A stretch of DNA of 64,000 nt from Tachypleus tridentatus (GCF_004210375.1 NC_134829.1:22646034-22710033); one strand, 5' to 3'. Positions 21,890 through 34,325 are shown, counted from the first letter of the stretch. Program-made: numbers and translations. Notes: generated by a model from the sequence alone, not told the origin.

Positions 21890-22150
21890 GCCCGGTATGG
21901 CCAAACGTGTTAAGGCGTTCGACTCCTAATCGGAGAGTAGCGGGTTTCAATCCCGGTCGCACCAAACATGCGTGTCCTTTCAGCCGTGGGAAAATTATAA
22001 TGTGACGATCAATCCAACTATTCGTTGGTAAAAGAGTAGCCCAAGATTTGGTGATGACTAGTGGCCTTCCCTCTAGTCTTACACTGCTAAATTAGGGACT
22101 GCTAGCGAAGATAGCCCTCGAGTAGTTTTGTGTGAAGTTCAAAATAAACA
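21890..22150 (+). mobile_element. SINE-A, full length (+)
   Basis: The tRNA-like head at about 21890-21965 (aggcccggtatggccaaacg, gttcgactcctaatc, gggtttcaatcccggtcgca) is followed by a complete body. A shortened ggcggtggg block and a decayed tail are present. Confidence 0.9.
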
Positions 22151-22256
22151 TTAACGTGAAGTTTTATTCTAAAGAATAAGTAAAATGTTGTAGAATAAGT
22201 AGAAAGTTGAATATGTTGTATTTTTTCAAACAATTAAATTAATTTCTAGAATGGTG

Positions 22257-25015
22257 TAGGGGGAATTGCTGGCTTTCCAAAGTCAGTAAAGAAGCTTTTA
22301 TCTGGTGATATATTGGTGGAAACATCTACATCTCAATACAGTAAACTCCTCTTTTATTTAAAGGCAATTGCGAACATCCCAACTGAGGTTACACCTCATG
22401 CTGCTTTGAATTCATCACGAGGAGTTATCGTCGAGAGGGATTTGAGGAACTCCCCTGAGTCAGAGATTCTCGCTGGTTTCTGCACTCGAGGAGTTTCTGC
22501 AATGAGGCGTATCTCGACTCTTAAAGATGGAGTCACATTGCCAACCAATATCCTCGTTCTGATATTTACATCACAACGTCCACTTTCCACCATCAAGGCA
22601 GGTTATGTGAATTGCAAGATACGGCCATGCATTCCAAACCTTCTCAGAAGTATCTAGTGTCAGCGGTTCAGGCACTAGACGACGTCATGTCGTGGTTCCT
22701 TGACGTGTGCTTGTTACGGTGGCAAGGTCCATGATGCCTACGAGTGTGAAACGGACCCTCATTACGTCACTTGCAATTGCTTTCACTTGTCCTACTTTCG
22801 TTCTTGCTCTAAAATTTGGAAGAAAAAGAGGTGTAGCGTTTGAAAACGATTCATAACATTACTTACCCTGAGGCTCGAAAGTGTCTATTTACTACTTCAT
22901 CTGCTATGCTGCTGCACTTCATTCCATTACTGCAGTGGGAGTGCAGACAGGTATCTCTGTGTCTCCAAAAGAACCGTTATCAAATCAAATGAAAAGTCTT
23001 TTGACCTGCATAGTTAAAAATTGATGAATAAATTTCAACACCTATCTCTGTCTCTAACATACATTTCAGCAAATCCCAAGATTTACATCCTTTGTTCCTC
23101 AAATACATCTTCTTTGCCACCCGAACATGCAATACGATCATTCGTTCACGTCCTCAGTCGCTGGAACCCTCTTCCAACAGGAAAGACATCTACAATCGAC
23201 CCAGGGTAGGATCCATGGAAGTCGACAGACCTCCCTCGAATAAAGACAGAAAAGGAAAAAGACGTGGAGAGGTGGTACTGTTGGTTGATCAGCATGTACC
23301 CACCTTGTATTTGCCACTCAATTCTCCCTTGTTGGTCGTAGCTACCCGTGTTTCCTTTGGTCGTATCACCACTGTTTGATCTCTCTACCTGTCTCATGGA
23401 GAGACCTATGATCACTCACACCTTTATGCTCTCATTGAACAGTTTCCCTTTCAGTTTTTAATCCTACGGGACTTTAATGGACATCATCACCTCTGGGGAA
23501 GTGCTGATATTGATAGGAGGGTCGCTCTGTAGAGTATATGCTCTCTGATCACAACCTTTCACTTTTCAATACTGGTTCTTACACTTATTTTTATATACCT
23601 GGTCAGTCCTTTACTGCTATTTATCTCTCAGTTTGCTCCTCTTCACTGTTCTCCCATGTTTCATTGAGGGTTGCTAATAATCTACAAAGCAGTGATCATT
23701 TCCCTATAATTTTGAGAGAGACTGGCCGTGGTCAATGATACCTAACTCGCGTAACCCGGTGAAAGCTGGATATAGCAAACTTGCCTTCTATCACAACTCT
23801 CACAGAATTTGATCCTGCAATCGTCTGTAGGCCCTCAATAGATGACGGTGTGTCAGCAGTAACTGACTGTATTATACAAGCAGCTCTTCAATGTATCACT
23901 AAAACCACGGATGGCTTTGAAATGGGCCTGAAAAACTTTTCGTTGGTTTACCACACACTTGCACCGCATCGCTTTCCAGCAGGTCCGTGCACATTTTTGG
24001 TGGGAAAGACATCAAAGCAAGAAGGAATCTTGGATTAAGTTCACATCCAGTATATCTTCTACTACCAGTTCCAAATTCATATGGTACAAGATTCGAAAGG
24101 TCAGTGGGCAATATAATTCTGTCCCCTTCTCGATCTTACTCTCTGATTATCAGAAAGTAACTGATACTCGGAGCATCGCCGATTATCTAGGTGAAAGGTT
24201 TTGCCTGGTATACATAGCACTTCTGTTTCTTCCTCTACCTTCTTAGCCATCAAGATTCGGGCAGAGCGATCACCTCTTACCTTTGAAGCTGATAGTCTCT
24301 ATGATTAAAATTGCCCTTTCCACTTGTTGGATTCCAACTGGTCTTTCATTGGTCTTTTATCATGTCATCGAATTGACATGATAAAATACACTATGAAATG
24401 CTGCACCAGCTATCTCCTGCTTCTATTGTTATTATTCTGATTGTTTTTAGCCGGATCTGGCAGGAGAATCTTTTTCATGATGCCTGGCGCCAGGCAATTC
24501 TCCTACCTTTCTCTAAGCCTGGGAAGGATCCCAATATTTCTTCGAACTACCGTCCAATTGCTTTGACGAGCTGTGTCTGTAAGATCTTAGAGAGGATGGT
24601 TAATGCTCGTTTTGTTTCGCTCCTCGAATCAAACTACCTTCTTTCGCCCACCCAGAGTTGGTTCCGAAGAAAGCGCTCCACCGTGGACCACCTGACTCGA
24701 CTTGAAACGTCAATCAGAGAAGCCTATCTCAAACGACAATTCCTTGTATCAATATTCTTTGATATTGAGAAGTCTTATGATTCAACATGGAGGTATGGCA
24801 TTTTTCGAGACCTCCATATATATGGGGTACGTGGCCAATCGCTCATGTTTATTAAAAATTTTAATTAAAGGAGATTCCAAGTTCATGTGGCTTCGACACT
24901 TTCCAGTTCTTTTCTACAGAAACTCTGAGTTCATCAGGGCTATGTTTCGAGTGTCACACTTTCCAGTATAAAGATTAATGCCATCACTGAACAATTCCCT
25001 CTTACTGCTGCAACC
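22257..25015 (+). pseudogene. Jockey-like LINE, 5' two-thirds, decayed
   Basis: The order is gag-like ORF1, endonuclease, reverse transcriptase, all on plus. ORF1 begins near 22280 and is open at 22313-22657. A damaged zinc-knuckle region follows at 22650-22790. The endonuclease is seen as LRDFNGHHHLWGS near 23465-23500 and SDHFPIIL near 23694-23715. The first matches the GDFNxHHxxWGS motif with Gly changed to Arg. The RT is open at 24398-24868 with DAWRQAILLPFSKPGKD, NYRPIALTSC and FFDIEKSYDSTWRYG, the fingers/palm strings of Jockey-clade polymerases. The YVDD active-site region and everything beyond are missing, and multiple frameshifts make it inactive. The end near 25015 joins a SINE. Confidence 0.9.
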
Positions 25016-25200
25016 GCGATCAACTCGTAATCACCGTCACGATAAACATGCTCGCTCTTTCGGCCGATCAATCCCAATATTCTTTGGTAAAAGAGTATTT
25101 CAAGAATTGGAGGTGGATGATGATGACTAGCTACCTTCATTCTAGTCTTACACTGCAAAATTAGGGACGACAAGCGCAGATTGCCCTCGTATAGCTTTTT
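25016..25200 (+). mobile_element. SINE-A fragment fused to the LINE end (+)
   Basis: Directly after the LINE (ctgctgcaaccgcg) comes a damaged head remnant (atcaactcgtaatcaccgtc) and then the SINE-A body to ccctcgtatagct. The same LINE-to-SINE transition exists at 40110 on the other strand. Confidence 0.75.
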
Positions 25201-25430
25201 GCGAGCGTATGTGGTAGGGCGGACATTTGAATTTGCGACATGCAGATTGCAGCCTGCTAACCACCAGGCCAGGCATGCTAAGCCTGGACAGATAGAAATG
25301 GAAAGTGTCAATCCAATATCTATCTTTCAATATGGATTTATAAATATGTTTTCAAAAAATTCTCACACAGACTTCGTAGGTTTTATTAAACTCAAAAATT
25401 TCTCAATAATTTAGGTGATTTGATTGATTA
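25200..25430 (-). repeat. Alternative SINE head plus 5' extension (-)
   Basis: On minus: an extension (25430-25300), then a tRNA-like head (ctggtggttagcaggctgc, gcaaattcaaatgtccgccc) at 25290-25205. The same extension and head follow the LINE 3' end at 38335. Confidence 0.6.
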
Positions 25431-27935
25431 ATTGTTTGCCATTTATTTATTGGCACCAAGCAATTAGGCTATCTGCTTCAAACAACCGGTATAAAAACGA
25501 AACTAAAAGTATTAAAATATTTAAAAAGGAATAACGTTAAAACAAAGGTAAATTGACGTATTAAAAATCAAATATAGTTGAAGAGACCAATGGCCCCTAA
25601 AAATTTAAAAACACAACTGAGGTGGAGAGTGTCACTATCACCAATGACACTGTCCAACGTCAAGGTTGGACCCATGGATAAAAATGACTAAAATAATGTC
25701 ATCGCTCTCGATCGTTACTACGGCACGACGATAAAATGTGGGCTATTGTGACATAAGTGTCACACAGAACAAACATTAGTGCATCAGTACCAGATAAACG
25801 AATACCATGAGTTATAAACTGTGATCAATAAGTAGCCTAGTTAGGATAACTTTTTTTCTGCGATCCTTATGGAAGCAAGACAGCCAAAAAGAAACTGAAA
25901 ATAGATCTGGAAAAGCTTATAATCACGTGGCTCACTCCATGTCGACTGTCAACAGACACGGAGTAAAACCTTGAATACAGGACCATAGTCCATGTATGGG
26001 ACAGGCACGGCCGTGTTAGCACCAGAGCAGATGGATTAAGCTGCAATGTGAGCGAGCTTGTTCCCACGAAGACAGGCGTAGCCTGGCATCCAGAAGAACT
26101 GGATAGAAATGGATAATCAACAGAAATGAGATAGTCGGTTTTCAATATCAACTAGACCAGGGTTAGAACTAACGTGAAGCAGTTGCAAGGCCAGGAGAGA
26201 ATTAAGTGAGTTGGTATGGATAGTAAAATCGGTGTACTGTTTTGCTTCTACATGCTCCAGAAAATAAAAATGGCGGAAAATTCGGTAATGACAACAGAAA
26301 TTGTAGCGGGGATCCTGTGTGCAACCACCGAACCACAACATGCCATGATAGGGCCCACAGAATCATCTGATTTCAAACCATTGATATGAATAGGAATGAA
26401 AGGATTGCTCGAAAGTATTTGGTAAGTAGAGGACGGTACTTTCAGTCGGGAGTATCCGCCTTCCTCAGATGTCTCAAAGAAAGGTAACAGGTGAGCATGT
26501 TAATAAGCCATAGTGGAATGGGCTGACCAGTGGAAGCAGCATCGTCATCCAAAGACAGACCCAATTCAGACAGCTTCACTTGGATACAAAAGCCAAATAG
26601 AACGATGAGGAAGAAGAAAAACTCCAGGTAGAATGTTGTGGTAAATATTGAAATTTTGAAGTAAACAGTAAAGACAGTTGCAAATGGCGGATGAGCAGAG
26701 GAAAGTCATGAGACATGGTGTACAAACACTGGACGGGAAAAGTTTGGAAAGCCTCCATGCATAGCCAAACCCCTCGATGGTGAATGGGGTCCAACATATT
26801 CAAGGCTGAGGTCCTGGCAGAGCCATAGACCAGAGTCTGTTAGTCCAGTTTTGATCAAATGAGGTTACTATAGATCTTTAGCATAGAACTTCATTATGCT
26901 CCCCAAGAGGTGAAAGAGAGGACACTGAGAATGTTCAGTGCCCTTTTACACTTGTCATGTAGTGGCTTGATGTGTGGAATGAAAGTCAGCTTACAGTAAA
27001 ATGTAAGCATCAAGATCGTTGCCTAAGGGACAAATGGAAGCACAAATTTACTGAGACAGAGCTCAGGATAGGAGTGAAATCCTCTGAGGTGGCAAAAGTT
27101 CAGATAAATGGTTTTAGAAAGAGAAAATGAAATGTAAAAGTGTTGGTTGCGGTCCACTTCAATAAACAACTGAGGGCAGCTTATGAGTGGCGCTCAATAA
27201 ACATCATGCTCGACAACTGAAATGAGATGTGGAAGTCATCGACATAGAGTATATTTGTTCCTGTAGGAGGGAGTTGTTCAGTGACGACATTAATCTTTAT
27301 TCTGAAAAGTGTAACACTAAAGACACACTCATGAAGGACTTGAAGTGCCTGTGGGAAAAAAACGGGAAAATGTTAAAACCACACAAACTTGGACTTGTTG
27401 GTCCAATAAAAAATAAAAAAAAAAAAATGGGCAAATGGCCACGTAACCCATATCACTAAAGGTTTTATTAAATACCATAACTTCAAGTAGTATTATAAAC
27501 ATTCTCAAGGCAAAAAATTATAGAAACAAGATGCTGCCACTTGAGAAAGGCTTCCCTGATTAACGTTTCAAGTCGAATCAGGTGGTATATAATGAGACAT
27601 TGTCTTTGGAACACACATTGGGTGGTCGATAGGAGATTGTTTGATTCGAGGAACTAAACAAGATGAGCATCATCCATCCTCTTTAAATATTACAGAGACA
27701 GCTGGTCAAAGCAATTGGATCGTAGTATGAAGAAATCTGGGCTTCCTTCCCATTCTTAGAAGAAGGGAAGACAATAGCCAATCGCTAACCATTAGGAAAA
27801 GCCTTCTTCTGCCAGATTTGGTTTAAAATTGTCCTGACGAATAGCAAGAGAGACAGGAGATACATGGCACAGCATCTAGTTGAGAATATCATTAGGTCTG
27901 ACTGATGTACTTCTAGACCAATGAAGAGCAAGAGC
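25430..27935 (-). pseudogene. Jockey-like LINE, RT to 3' end (-)
   Basis: On minus, the RT fingers/palm region is at 27935-27480 and the active site YVDDFHISFQ, with both aspartates, near 27255-27215. The thumb and linker follow at 27200-26400. The RNase H-like part (LLHVSSNPGLVDIENRL, then SVDSRHGVSHVI) lies at 26250-25870. The C-terminal Cys/His region comes next, then a 3' end with aataaataaatggcaaac and an (AATC)-like tail near 25455-25425. The YVDD box is intact but frameshifts elsewhere disable the element. It is complementary in extent to the neighbouring LINE at 22257-25015, but in the opposite orientation. Confidence 0.85.
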
Positions 27936-27954
27936 GGTATGTGTGAAAGCTTAG

Positions 27955-28150
27955 AATGCTAGGTACTGTGTTTCGATTTCCATTATGGGCAAAGAACTGG
28001 TAGCCCTTTGCATAGCTTTGTACTTAAATAAAAATAAAAAAGTTTAGCACAGAGCTACACAGTGAAATATCTGTGCTGTGCTCACCACATGTATCAAAAA
28101 CCGCTACCAGGATATGTTGTTGTAATGAAGAACAGAACACCATAAAATGC
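27955..28150. repeat. Inverted pair of SINE-B tails
   Basis: A plus-strand SINE-B (ggtactgtgtttcgatttcc to atagctttgtacttaaataa) meets a minus-strand copy (gtttagcacagagctacaca to atgtatcaaaaaccgctacc) tail to tail. Equivalent pairs lie at the same distance upstream of peptide copies 3 (33600-33780) and 4 (45320-45500), so the pair is part of the duplicated unit. Confidence 0.7.
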
Positions 28151-28407
28151 TCTTTACTTTAACCTTAAAGTTTTAACCACCTTAACTTAACACAAGCCTA
28201 AATTCATTTGTTCCATGATTGTGTTTGACAAAGCTCACATCATTATAGCAAGTAAAACACGTACATCTCAGAGTGGCAGACCAATCTGCTGCAGTTATGA
28301 GGAAATCTAATCAGTTAAACTTGTGTTGTCATTATGAGGCGTGACATAAACATCTACATACATAAATCCCGGAAGTACTTATTGCTCACACAGAAAAGAA
28401 TTCAACG

Positions 28408-28415
28408 TATAAAAG
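28408..28415 (+). promoter_or_regulatory. TATA box of peptide gene copy 2
   Basis: TATAAAAG lies 58 bp before the ATG. The surrounding cgtataaaagatggaatatt and ttttctctcaaatattcact blocks are conserved before copies 3 and 4, while the sequence between genes diverges. This supports a real core promoter with a start site near 28440. Confidence 0.75.
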
Positions 28416-28472
28416 ATGGAATATTTTCTCTCAAATATTCACTTGGAAGCAGAATACAGTTAATCATAGAAA

Positions 28473-29886
28473 ATGAAGATTTGGGTGGTTCTCGCGTTAC
28501 TCGTAATAATTATCGTATATCCAACGACTGCAGGTAATAAATACACACATCGTATACTGTATTTATGAAATTAGAATGTTTAAGTCATTTACTTTTATTT
28601 TTTCAAGTATATACTGTATGCGAATCAAATATTTCTATAGCGTCACTATCTGTTTGTTCATATCCATTGATGGCTTGTTTGTTTCTTTTAGAATTTTGTG
28701 CAAGCTACACGAGAGCCATCTGCCGGAGTCTTTCCTAATTTAGCAGTATCACACTAGAGGGAAGGCAGCTACTCATCACTGCCCACCACCTGCTCTTGGA
28801 ATACTCTTTTACCAAAGAAGAGTGGAATTGACCGTTAAATTATAACGTACCCGCGCTTGAAAGGGCGAGCATGTTTGGTGAGACGAGTATTCTAACCTGT
28901 TACCTTTAGATTACAAGACGATCACTTTAACCACTTGGCAATGCCGGACCATACATTCTTTAGAAAAGTTACTGTCAGAGTATAATACTAATTACGTGAT
29001 ATTAGTTTTTGATGTTGTTTTTTTAAGTGACGTGACTTTAAAACCTTTTTAGAACAAATAACCACCTGATGAGATCTGGTATTTGTCTAGTTTTAACGCC
29101 CACATGTACACATACAGTTGAATACCGTTGTTAGGCACAAACGTTCAATCACATACCAAGCGGGAAAGATAAATTTTGATATTTCTATTCAGATAATTTC
29201 TTGACAATTTTGCGCAAAGCTACTGCATACAGTATTACCTAACTTTCTATAGCAACCATCGTTTTCTGTTACGCTATTTGTATAAGAGGGAGTAGGGGAA
29301 TTACAACCACTTATAATACTCAAATTGTAAAGTATGTTTATGCAGAAGGTGTTGGTCAATAAATCTGAAAGCATATCCTGAACACCTTAACCACTAGAAC
29401 ACAAACTTTATTTTCGAGACAAAAATAGAAAGAAAAATGTAATTAAACAGGACTAGTTTGAAGGAGACAATAACTTAAAGTTTTATTCGAAAGAATAATG
29501 AAGAGACACGTTTTTTATTCAAACAATTGCATTAAGCTTTAGAATGGCAGAAAGAAATGTCTTCAAACTTATAAGTGGAAATCATTAACTCCAGCTTTTC
29601 GAGCACAAGAAAAGATTCATTTAAAATGTATAATAAAGGTTCATATTTTATAGTTAATGTAGTTTATATGATTCAATATTGTTTTCAATGTTACCGTTTG
29701 CTGAGGTTGGATACGTGATCGTTTTGTTTTCTTTATCTAGGTGTCAGGCGTCCCTCTTTACCCTCAGAAAAAGATTGGTGGCAAAGAACTAATGACGTCA
29801 TTGGCCATACCAACGTCATTCAGCGGAGAAAACAAAATAAAACACAAGCTGAGAACTATATTTTCCGGAATCGACATCAGCAATAA
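28473..29886 (+). CDS. Small secreted peptide gene copy 2, two exons, 68 aa
   Basis: Exon 1 is 28473-28533: MKIWVVLALLVIIIVYPTTA followed by a phase-1 G and a GTAATA donor. Exon 2 is 29741-29886, after gttttctttatctag. The spliced frame stays open for 68 residues and ends TAA. The first 20 residues are a strong signal peptide. The mature part has no Cys, is basic, and holds Arg-Arg pairs, VRRPSLPSEKDWW and later IQRRKQNKTQ. That composition would fit a secreted peptide precursor, but I recognise no family. Copies 1, 3 and 4 share exon 1 closely, while exon 2 differs by small indels. The alternative phase-0 frame would end SGIDISNK. The intron contains a SINE-A (28690-28950) and a tRNA-like repeat (29204-29400). 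A conserved 3' UTR and a satellite follow. Confidence 0.6.
28690..28955 (-). mobile_element. SINE-A, full length (-), in the copy 2 intron
   Basis: Reverse copy: gaattttgtgcaagctacac, agtctttcctaatttagcag, cttgaaagggcgagcatgtt, then a head with cctttagattacaagacg and ggcaatgccgg. Confidence 0.85.
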
Positions 29887-29889
29887 ATA

Positions 29890-30140
29890 ATGTGCAGCGT
29901 TTCTAGTTTCTTTAAATATTACAATTAACCGATAAATGTTACAGTAAATTTTCTGAGTTTATTATGTAGTGATGTAAAAAAATGCAATATATAATCTTGA
30001 TTTCTTTATAATCTGTCTTTGATGAAGTAAAGTATAATAAAAAGTTGCATATGAAAATATATGTGTTCTTCTCCTAAATTGAAATATTCAAATGGATTGA
30101 ACTAAAGTAATGCAATCAGTATCGTTTTCTCAAACTGTTA
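29890..30140 (+). other. Conserved 3' UTR of the peptide family
   Basis: The segments with aatgttacagtaaattttct, atgcaatatataatcttgat and aatctgtctttgatgaagta are found in reverse at 18600-18800, 43440-43700 and 50810-51060, better conserved than exon 2 itself. AATAAA overlaps the stop region (29882-29888), and a further aataaaaag lies near 30036. Confidence 0.7.
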
Positions 30141-31930
30141 CTGAAAACTATGTTCCACCAAATCTGTCTGTTTACAAAGTTCTATATCAGTACATTAGAG
30201 TAAATTGTATACACACATTTATACCGGTATATTAGACTAAATTCATTACATACATTTAGATAAGTACATAAGACTAAATTGTTTAAACACTTCTATATCA
30301 GTACGTTAGGCAAAACTCTTTAGACCCTTCTCTTTCAATACATTTGGTATATTGTTTACACATCTCTATTTCGGTACATTGTACTGAATTGTTTAAACAT
30401 TTTTATATCTGTGCATTCCACAATTTCTATAAAAACGTATATATTAGTACACTAGAAGAAATTCTTATACACTTCTACTTCGGTACTTTGGAATTTTTTT
30501 TACAAACTACCATATCGTCAAATTGTCCTGAACTGTTTAAACACCTTTATACATGTACATTAGATTTAATTATTCACACCTCAATATTGATGCATTGATC
30601 TAAATTGTTTCAATACTTCTATTTATATGCATAGGACAAATGCTCTACACACTTCATTTCAGGTGATATGGACTAAATTGTTACACTTCTTTTATATCGG
30701 TAGATTGGACTAAGGTCACTACCCACTCCTGTATCTCTACATTGGGCAAAAGGTTTACTCACTTCTGTCGGTGCACCGGACTAAACTGTTTAAACACTTC
30801 GATATCGGTACATTGAACTATAGTATTTCGAAAGTTTTATATTGGTATATTCGTCTAAATTATTTACACACTTGTATATCGGTACATTAGACTAAATCAT
30901 TTAAAAACTTACATAACGGTGCTTGAGAGAAATTATTTACAAACACTTTTGTGCAGGTACTCTAGACTAAATTATTTACACACTTGTATATCGGTAGATT
31001 AGACTAAATTGTTTACACACCTGTATATCTGTACATTAACCAAATTATTCAGACATTTCTATATCAGTGTTTTAGACTAAATTATGTCCACACTTCTATA
31101 ACGCTGCATAAAAGAAATTCTTTAAATACTTTCATATCGTTGCAATAGAGTAAATTGTTTACACCTCTTTTATATCGCAAGATTGTACTAACCTATTTAC
31201 ACATATTTATATTGGTACATTAAACAAACTGTTTACATTCTTCTATATCAGTACGTTGGACTAAAATATTTACCCACTTCTGTATCTTTGCATTGGACTA
31301 AATTGTTCAAATCATTTTATATCGATACATTAGACTTAATTTTGTAAACACTTCTATATCGGTACATTTTAGAAATTGTTAACACACTTCTATATCAATG
31401 AACTGGATATATCATTTACACATTCTTCTATATCGGTACATTAGAGTAATTTGTTTAAATACTTCTATATCTGTACATGGGACTAAATTGTTTGTACGGT
31501 TCTATATCTGTACATTGAACTGAATAGCTTAAATACCTCCATATATTTACATTAGAATTGATTATTTATACATTTCTGAATCGGTACATTGGACTAAATA
31601 GTTTAAACACTTCAATATCACTGCCCAGTACAGATTCTATACACACTTCTATTTCTGAACATTCTTATAAATTATTTAAACACTTCTTTATCGGTACATT
31701 ATATTACGACCCCTAGTGGTTCAGCGGTATGGCTCCGGACTTACAACGCTAAAAGCCGGATTTCGATACCCGTCGTAGGCAGAAAGTAGAGAACCAATTG
31801 TGTAGCTTTGTGCTTAATTCAAAATAACAACAACATTGGACTATAGTGTTTACAAACTTCTATATCGGTACATTAGACTAAATTGCTTACACAGTTCTAT
31901 ATCGGTGCACTGGACAAAATTGTTTAAAAA
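30140..31930 (+). repeat. 35-37-bp minisatellite, array 2
   Basis: About fifty diverged monomers, each with acacttctatatcggtaca, ttagactaaattgttt and small indels. The array starts within about 110 bp of the conserved 3' UTR of copy 2 and is in the same sense as the gene. A SINE-B interrupts it at 31708-31835. The 84-codon frame at 30344-30598 is a by-product. Confidence 0.9.
31708..31835 (+). mobile_element. SINE-B, full length (+)
   Basis: One of the two best SINE-B copies: acccctagtggttcagcggt, cttacaacgctaaaagcc, gatttcgatacccgtcg, ending tagctttgtgcttaattcaa and (AAC)n. It is inserted in the minisatellite. Confidence 0.85.
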
Positions 31931-31934
31931 ACAG

Positions 31935-32345
31935 ATTATAACATCCTCCAAAATCAGCATATGACACATTACAAGTTCTAACATTCTTCAATAGCTGCAC
32001 ATAATATATAGAGACCTCTTTTCAATAAATGGCCATGATTCATTATTAATAGGTTTCAAGTCTCATCAGTAATTTCACATGATACAAGTTGAATAACTTT
32101 TAACCTTCCTTGACACCAACACGTGATACAGACTGGGTGCAGTAATAATGTAGTCTTTTTCTAAAATCTCTATTAATTTACTATCGCAACACAGATCTTT
32201 ATTTTCTCCATTAGAGTCCAGAAAATTGTTGATAAAGAATGTTTAACTAATTACTATCCAAAACCCTACTTATTTTTATGTTTTAAAATACTTGTTTTTA
32301 TGAAAGATCAAAATAGACCAGAACTATAGTTACTTGTTAAAATTT
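31935..32345 (-). repeat. Dispersed repeat of unknown class
   Basis: Matches 61500-61770 in reverse complement: gttgataaagaatg versus cattctttatcagcaa, and gatcaaaatagaccagaac versus gttctggttta. There is no coding capacity. It replaces the region where exon 2 of peptide copy 3 would lie. Confidence 0.55.
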
Positions 32346-32354
32346 GTTATATAT

Positions 32355-32475
32355 GGTGGTGATGACTAGCTGCCTTCCCTCTAGTCTTACACTGCAAAAT
32401 TAGGGACGGCTAGCACAGATAGCCCTCGAGTAGCTTTGTGCGAAATTCAAAAACAAACAAACAAACAAACAAACA
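32355..32475 (+). mobile_element. SINE-A 3' half (+)
   Basis: Begins at gtggtgatgactagctgcc and ends tagctttgtgcgaaattcaa with (ACAA)n. It abuts the truncated intron of peptide copy 3. Confidence 0.85.
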
Positions 32476-33294
32476 AATTCTTTAGAATAAAACTTAAAGT
32501 TATTGTCTCCTTCAAACAAATCCTGTTTAACTACATTTTTCTTTCGATTTTTGTCTCGAAAACAGAGCGCAAGATTTCGTGGTTAACATGTCCAGAATGT
32601 ACATTCAAAGATTTATGGTTCAAAACTTGCTGCATTATCGCACTTTTCACTTTAAGTTCTGTAAGTGGTTGTAAATCCCATACTTCTTCTAATAAAATTA
32701 GCTTAACAAAAAATGACGGTTACTGTAGAAATATAGGTATGGCTGTATGCAGTAGCTTTGCGCCAAATTGTTAAGTAATTACCTATATAAAAATATCAAA
32801 ATTTATCTTTCCCCGCTTTGTGCTAAGCTACAGTATTAAACCGTATCAAAAAAATGTAGGGTTAAAACTGGACAAATACCAGATTTCTTCCGGTACCTTT
32901 TTTGCTCTGAAAAGTTTTCAAGTCACGTCACTTATAAAATAAACATCCACACATAATACATAATTAGTATCATACTCTGAAAGTAACTTTTCTAAAGAGT
33001 GTATGGCCTGGCTCGCTTACTAATCTGTAGGTAGTAAGCCATCAAGGATATCAATAAAAAAGATAGTGAAGTTATAGAAATATTTGATTCGCTTACGATA
33101 TATATTTGGAAAATCTGAACAACCACTTAAACATTCTAATTTCATCAATACAGTTTACGACGGTTGTATTTATATCCTGTAGTGGGTGGAATTACGGTGA
33201 TTATTACGAGTAACGATAGAACCACCTAATCTTCCTTCCTTAGTTTCTAGTGCTACGAAGTAAATATTTGAGAGAAAATATTCCACCTTTTATA
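32476..33294 (-). pseudogene. Small secreted-peptide gene copy 3, dead
   Basis: On minus the TATAAAAG box is intact at 33294-33287 and the leader is well conserved. However, the start codon position (33236-33234) reads AGG instead of ATG, and the donor (33175-33171 region) reads GATATA instead of GTAATA. The signal exon (33236-33176) is otherwise recognisable (VVLSLLVIITVIPPTT-like). The intron continues to 32476, where a SINE-A 3' half and then another repeat replace exon 2. A promoter-bearing pseudogene; it could still be transcribed. Confidence 0.75.
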
Positions 33295-33599
33295 CGTTTA
33301 ATTCGTTTCTGTATGGACAATAATTACTTCCGGGAATTGTGCATGCAGGTGTTTATTTCACGCGTCATTATGAAAACACAAGCTTAACTGATTAGATTAG
33401 ATTTCATAACAATTGCAACAGTCTGGTCTGCCACTATGAGATTTACGTATTTTACTTGCCATAATGATGTGAGCTTTGTGAAACACAATCATCGAACAAA
33501 TGAATTAAGACTCGTGTTAAGTTGAGGATGTTAAAAATTTCAAGGTTAACGTAAAGAGCATTGTATAGTGTCCTGTTCTTCATTAGAACAACATATTCA

Positions 33600-33780
33600 A
33601 AAAGCACAGCGCTGAAAATCGGTTTTTGATACAAGTGGTGGACACAGCACAGATATTTCACAGTGTAGCTCTGTGTTTAGCTTGTTTATTTTTATCTAAG
33701 TACAAAGCTACACAAAGGGCTATGTGTTCTTTGCCCATAATGTAAATCGAAACACGGTATCTACTCACTTCTGTAATTAT
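33600..33780. repeat. Inverted pair of SINE-B tails upstream of copy 3
   Basis: gctgaaaatcggtttttgat to gctctgtgtttagcttgttt (+), followed by tacaaagctacacaaagggc to gtaaatcgaaacacggtatc (-). The arrangement and distance are the same as upstream of copies 2 and 4. Confidence 0.7.
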
Positions 33781-33784
33781 ATCA

Positions 33785-34325
33785 AGGCCGTTCACAAAAC
33801 CGTCGTCTTTCTACCAAATATCATACACTATAATGTTTATTAGCATGTAAAGAGTTACCGCTTTATGCCTTCCATCCACTTCTTCCTGAAACATGAAGTG
33901 TTTCCTTAATGTTCACGTGGAATATCCTTCAATAAACAAAAAAAAAACTTTGATTTTCACATACTTTTCATGCAGTAACCCGTCCTAATCACACTGTGGT
34001 TCCTAGCCATTGATTTAACTGAATTACATAGAAAAGTACTTTTAAAAAAGTTAAATATGCAAGTTTGGCATTCAGATCATTTCAATATAAATGTTATTTT
34101 CAGTGACAGCTAAGTGTTTAAGCCGCTTGTCTTGATGTAACATATAAGCACATTCAGCTTGTTTTTGGAATTTATTTTCCACAACATTTTAGGTATGATA
34201 TTGTTTTTTTCTTTGTAGAAAGTGTCGGCAGTTTACAAGTGAGTATTTTATTTGTTTTGAGGAATATAGTGTTAACAATGTAGAGGAATATCTTATTGAA
34301 ATTGTATGTTTTGATTTGTGAACGT
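33785..34325. other. No recognisable gene
   Basis: AT-rich; no repeat family or coding signal recognised. Confidence 0.35.

Larger units (their letters stand above)
21240..22256 (+). pseudogene. Small secreted-peptide gene copy 6, intron remnant
   Basis: This stretch aligns with the intron of copy 2 (29100-29560). Shared blocks are taggcacaaac, gcaaccatcgt/gtaaccatcgt, tttacaaccact, agttttattc.aaagaataa and ttttttcaaacaatt.aatt...ctttagaatgg. It is split by two SINE-A insertions (21462-21680 and 21890-22150). It ends abruptly at 22256, where a Jockey-like LINE begins. No exon 1 or exon 2 was found, so it is a dead fragment of the duplicated unit. Confidence 0.65.

Noticed and set aside
28334..28537. 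67-codon plus-strand frame across the TATA box of peptide copy 2
   Set aside because: It reads through the promoter in a different frame from the signal exon; overlapping chance frame.
30344..30598. 84-codon frame with repeated Thr/His/Phe
   Set aside because: It lies wholly inside minisatellite array 2 and its periodicity is that of the monomer.
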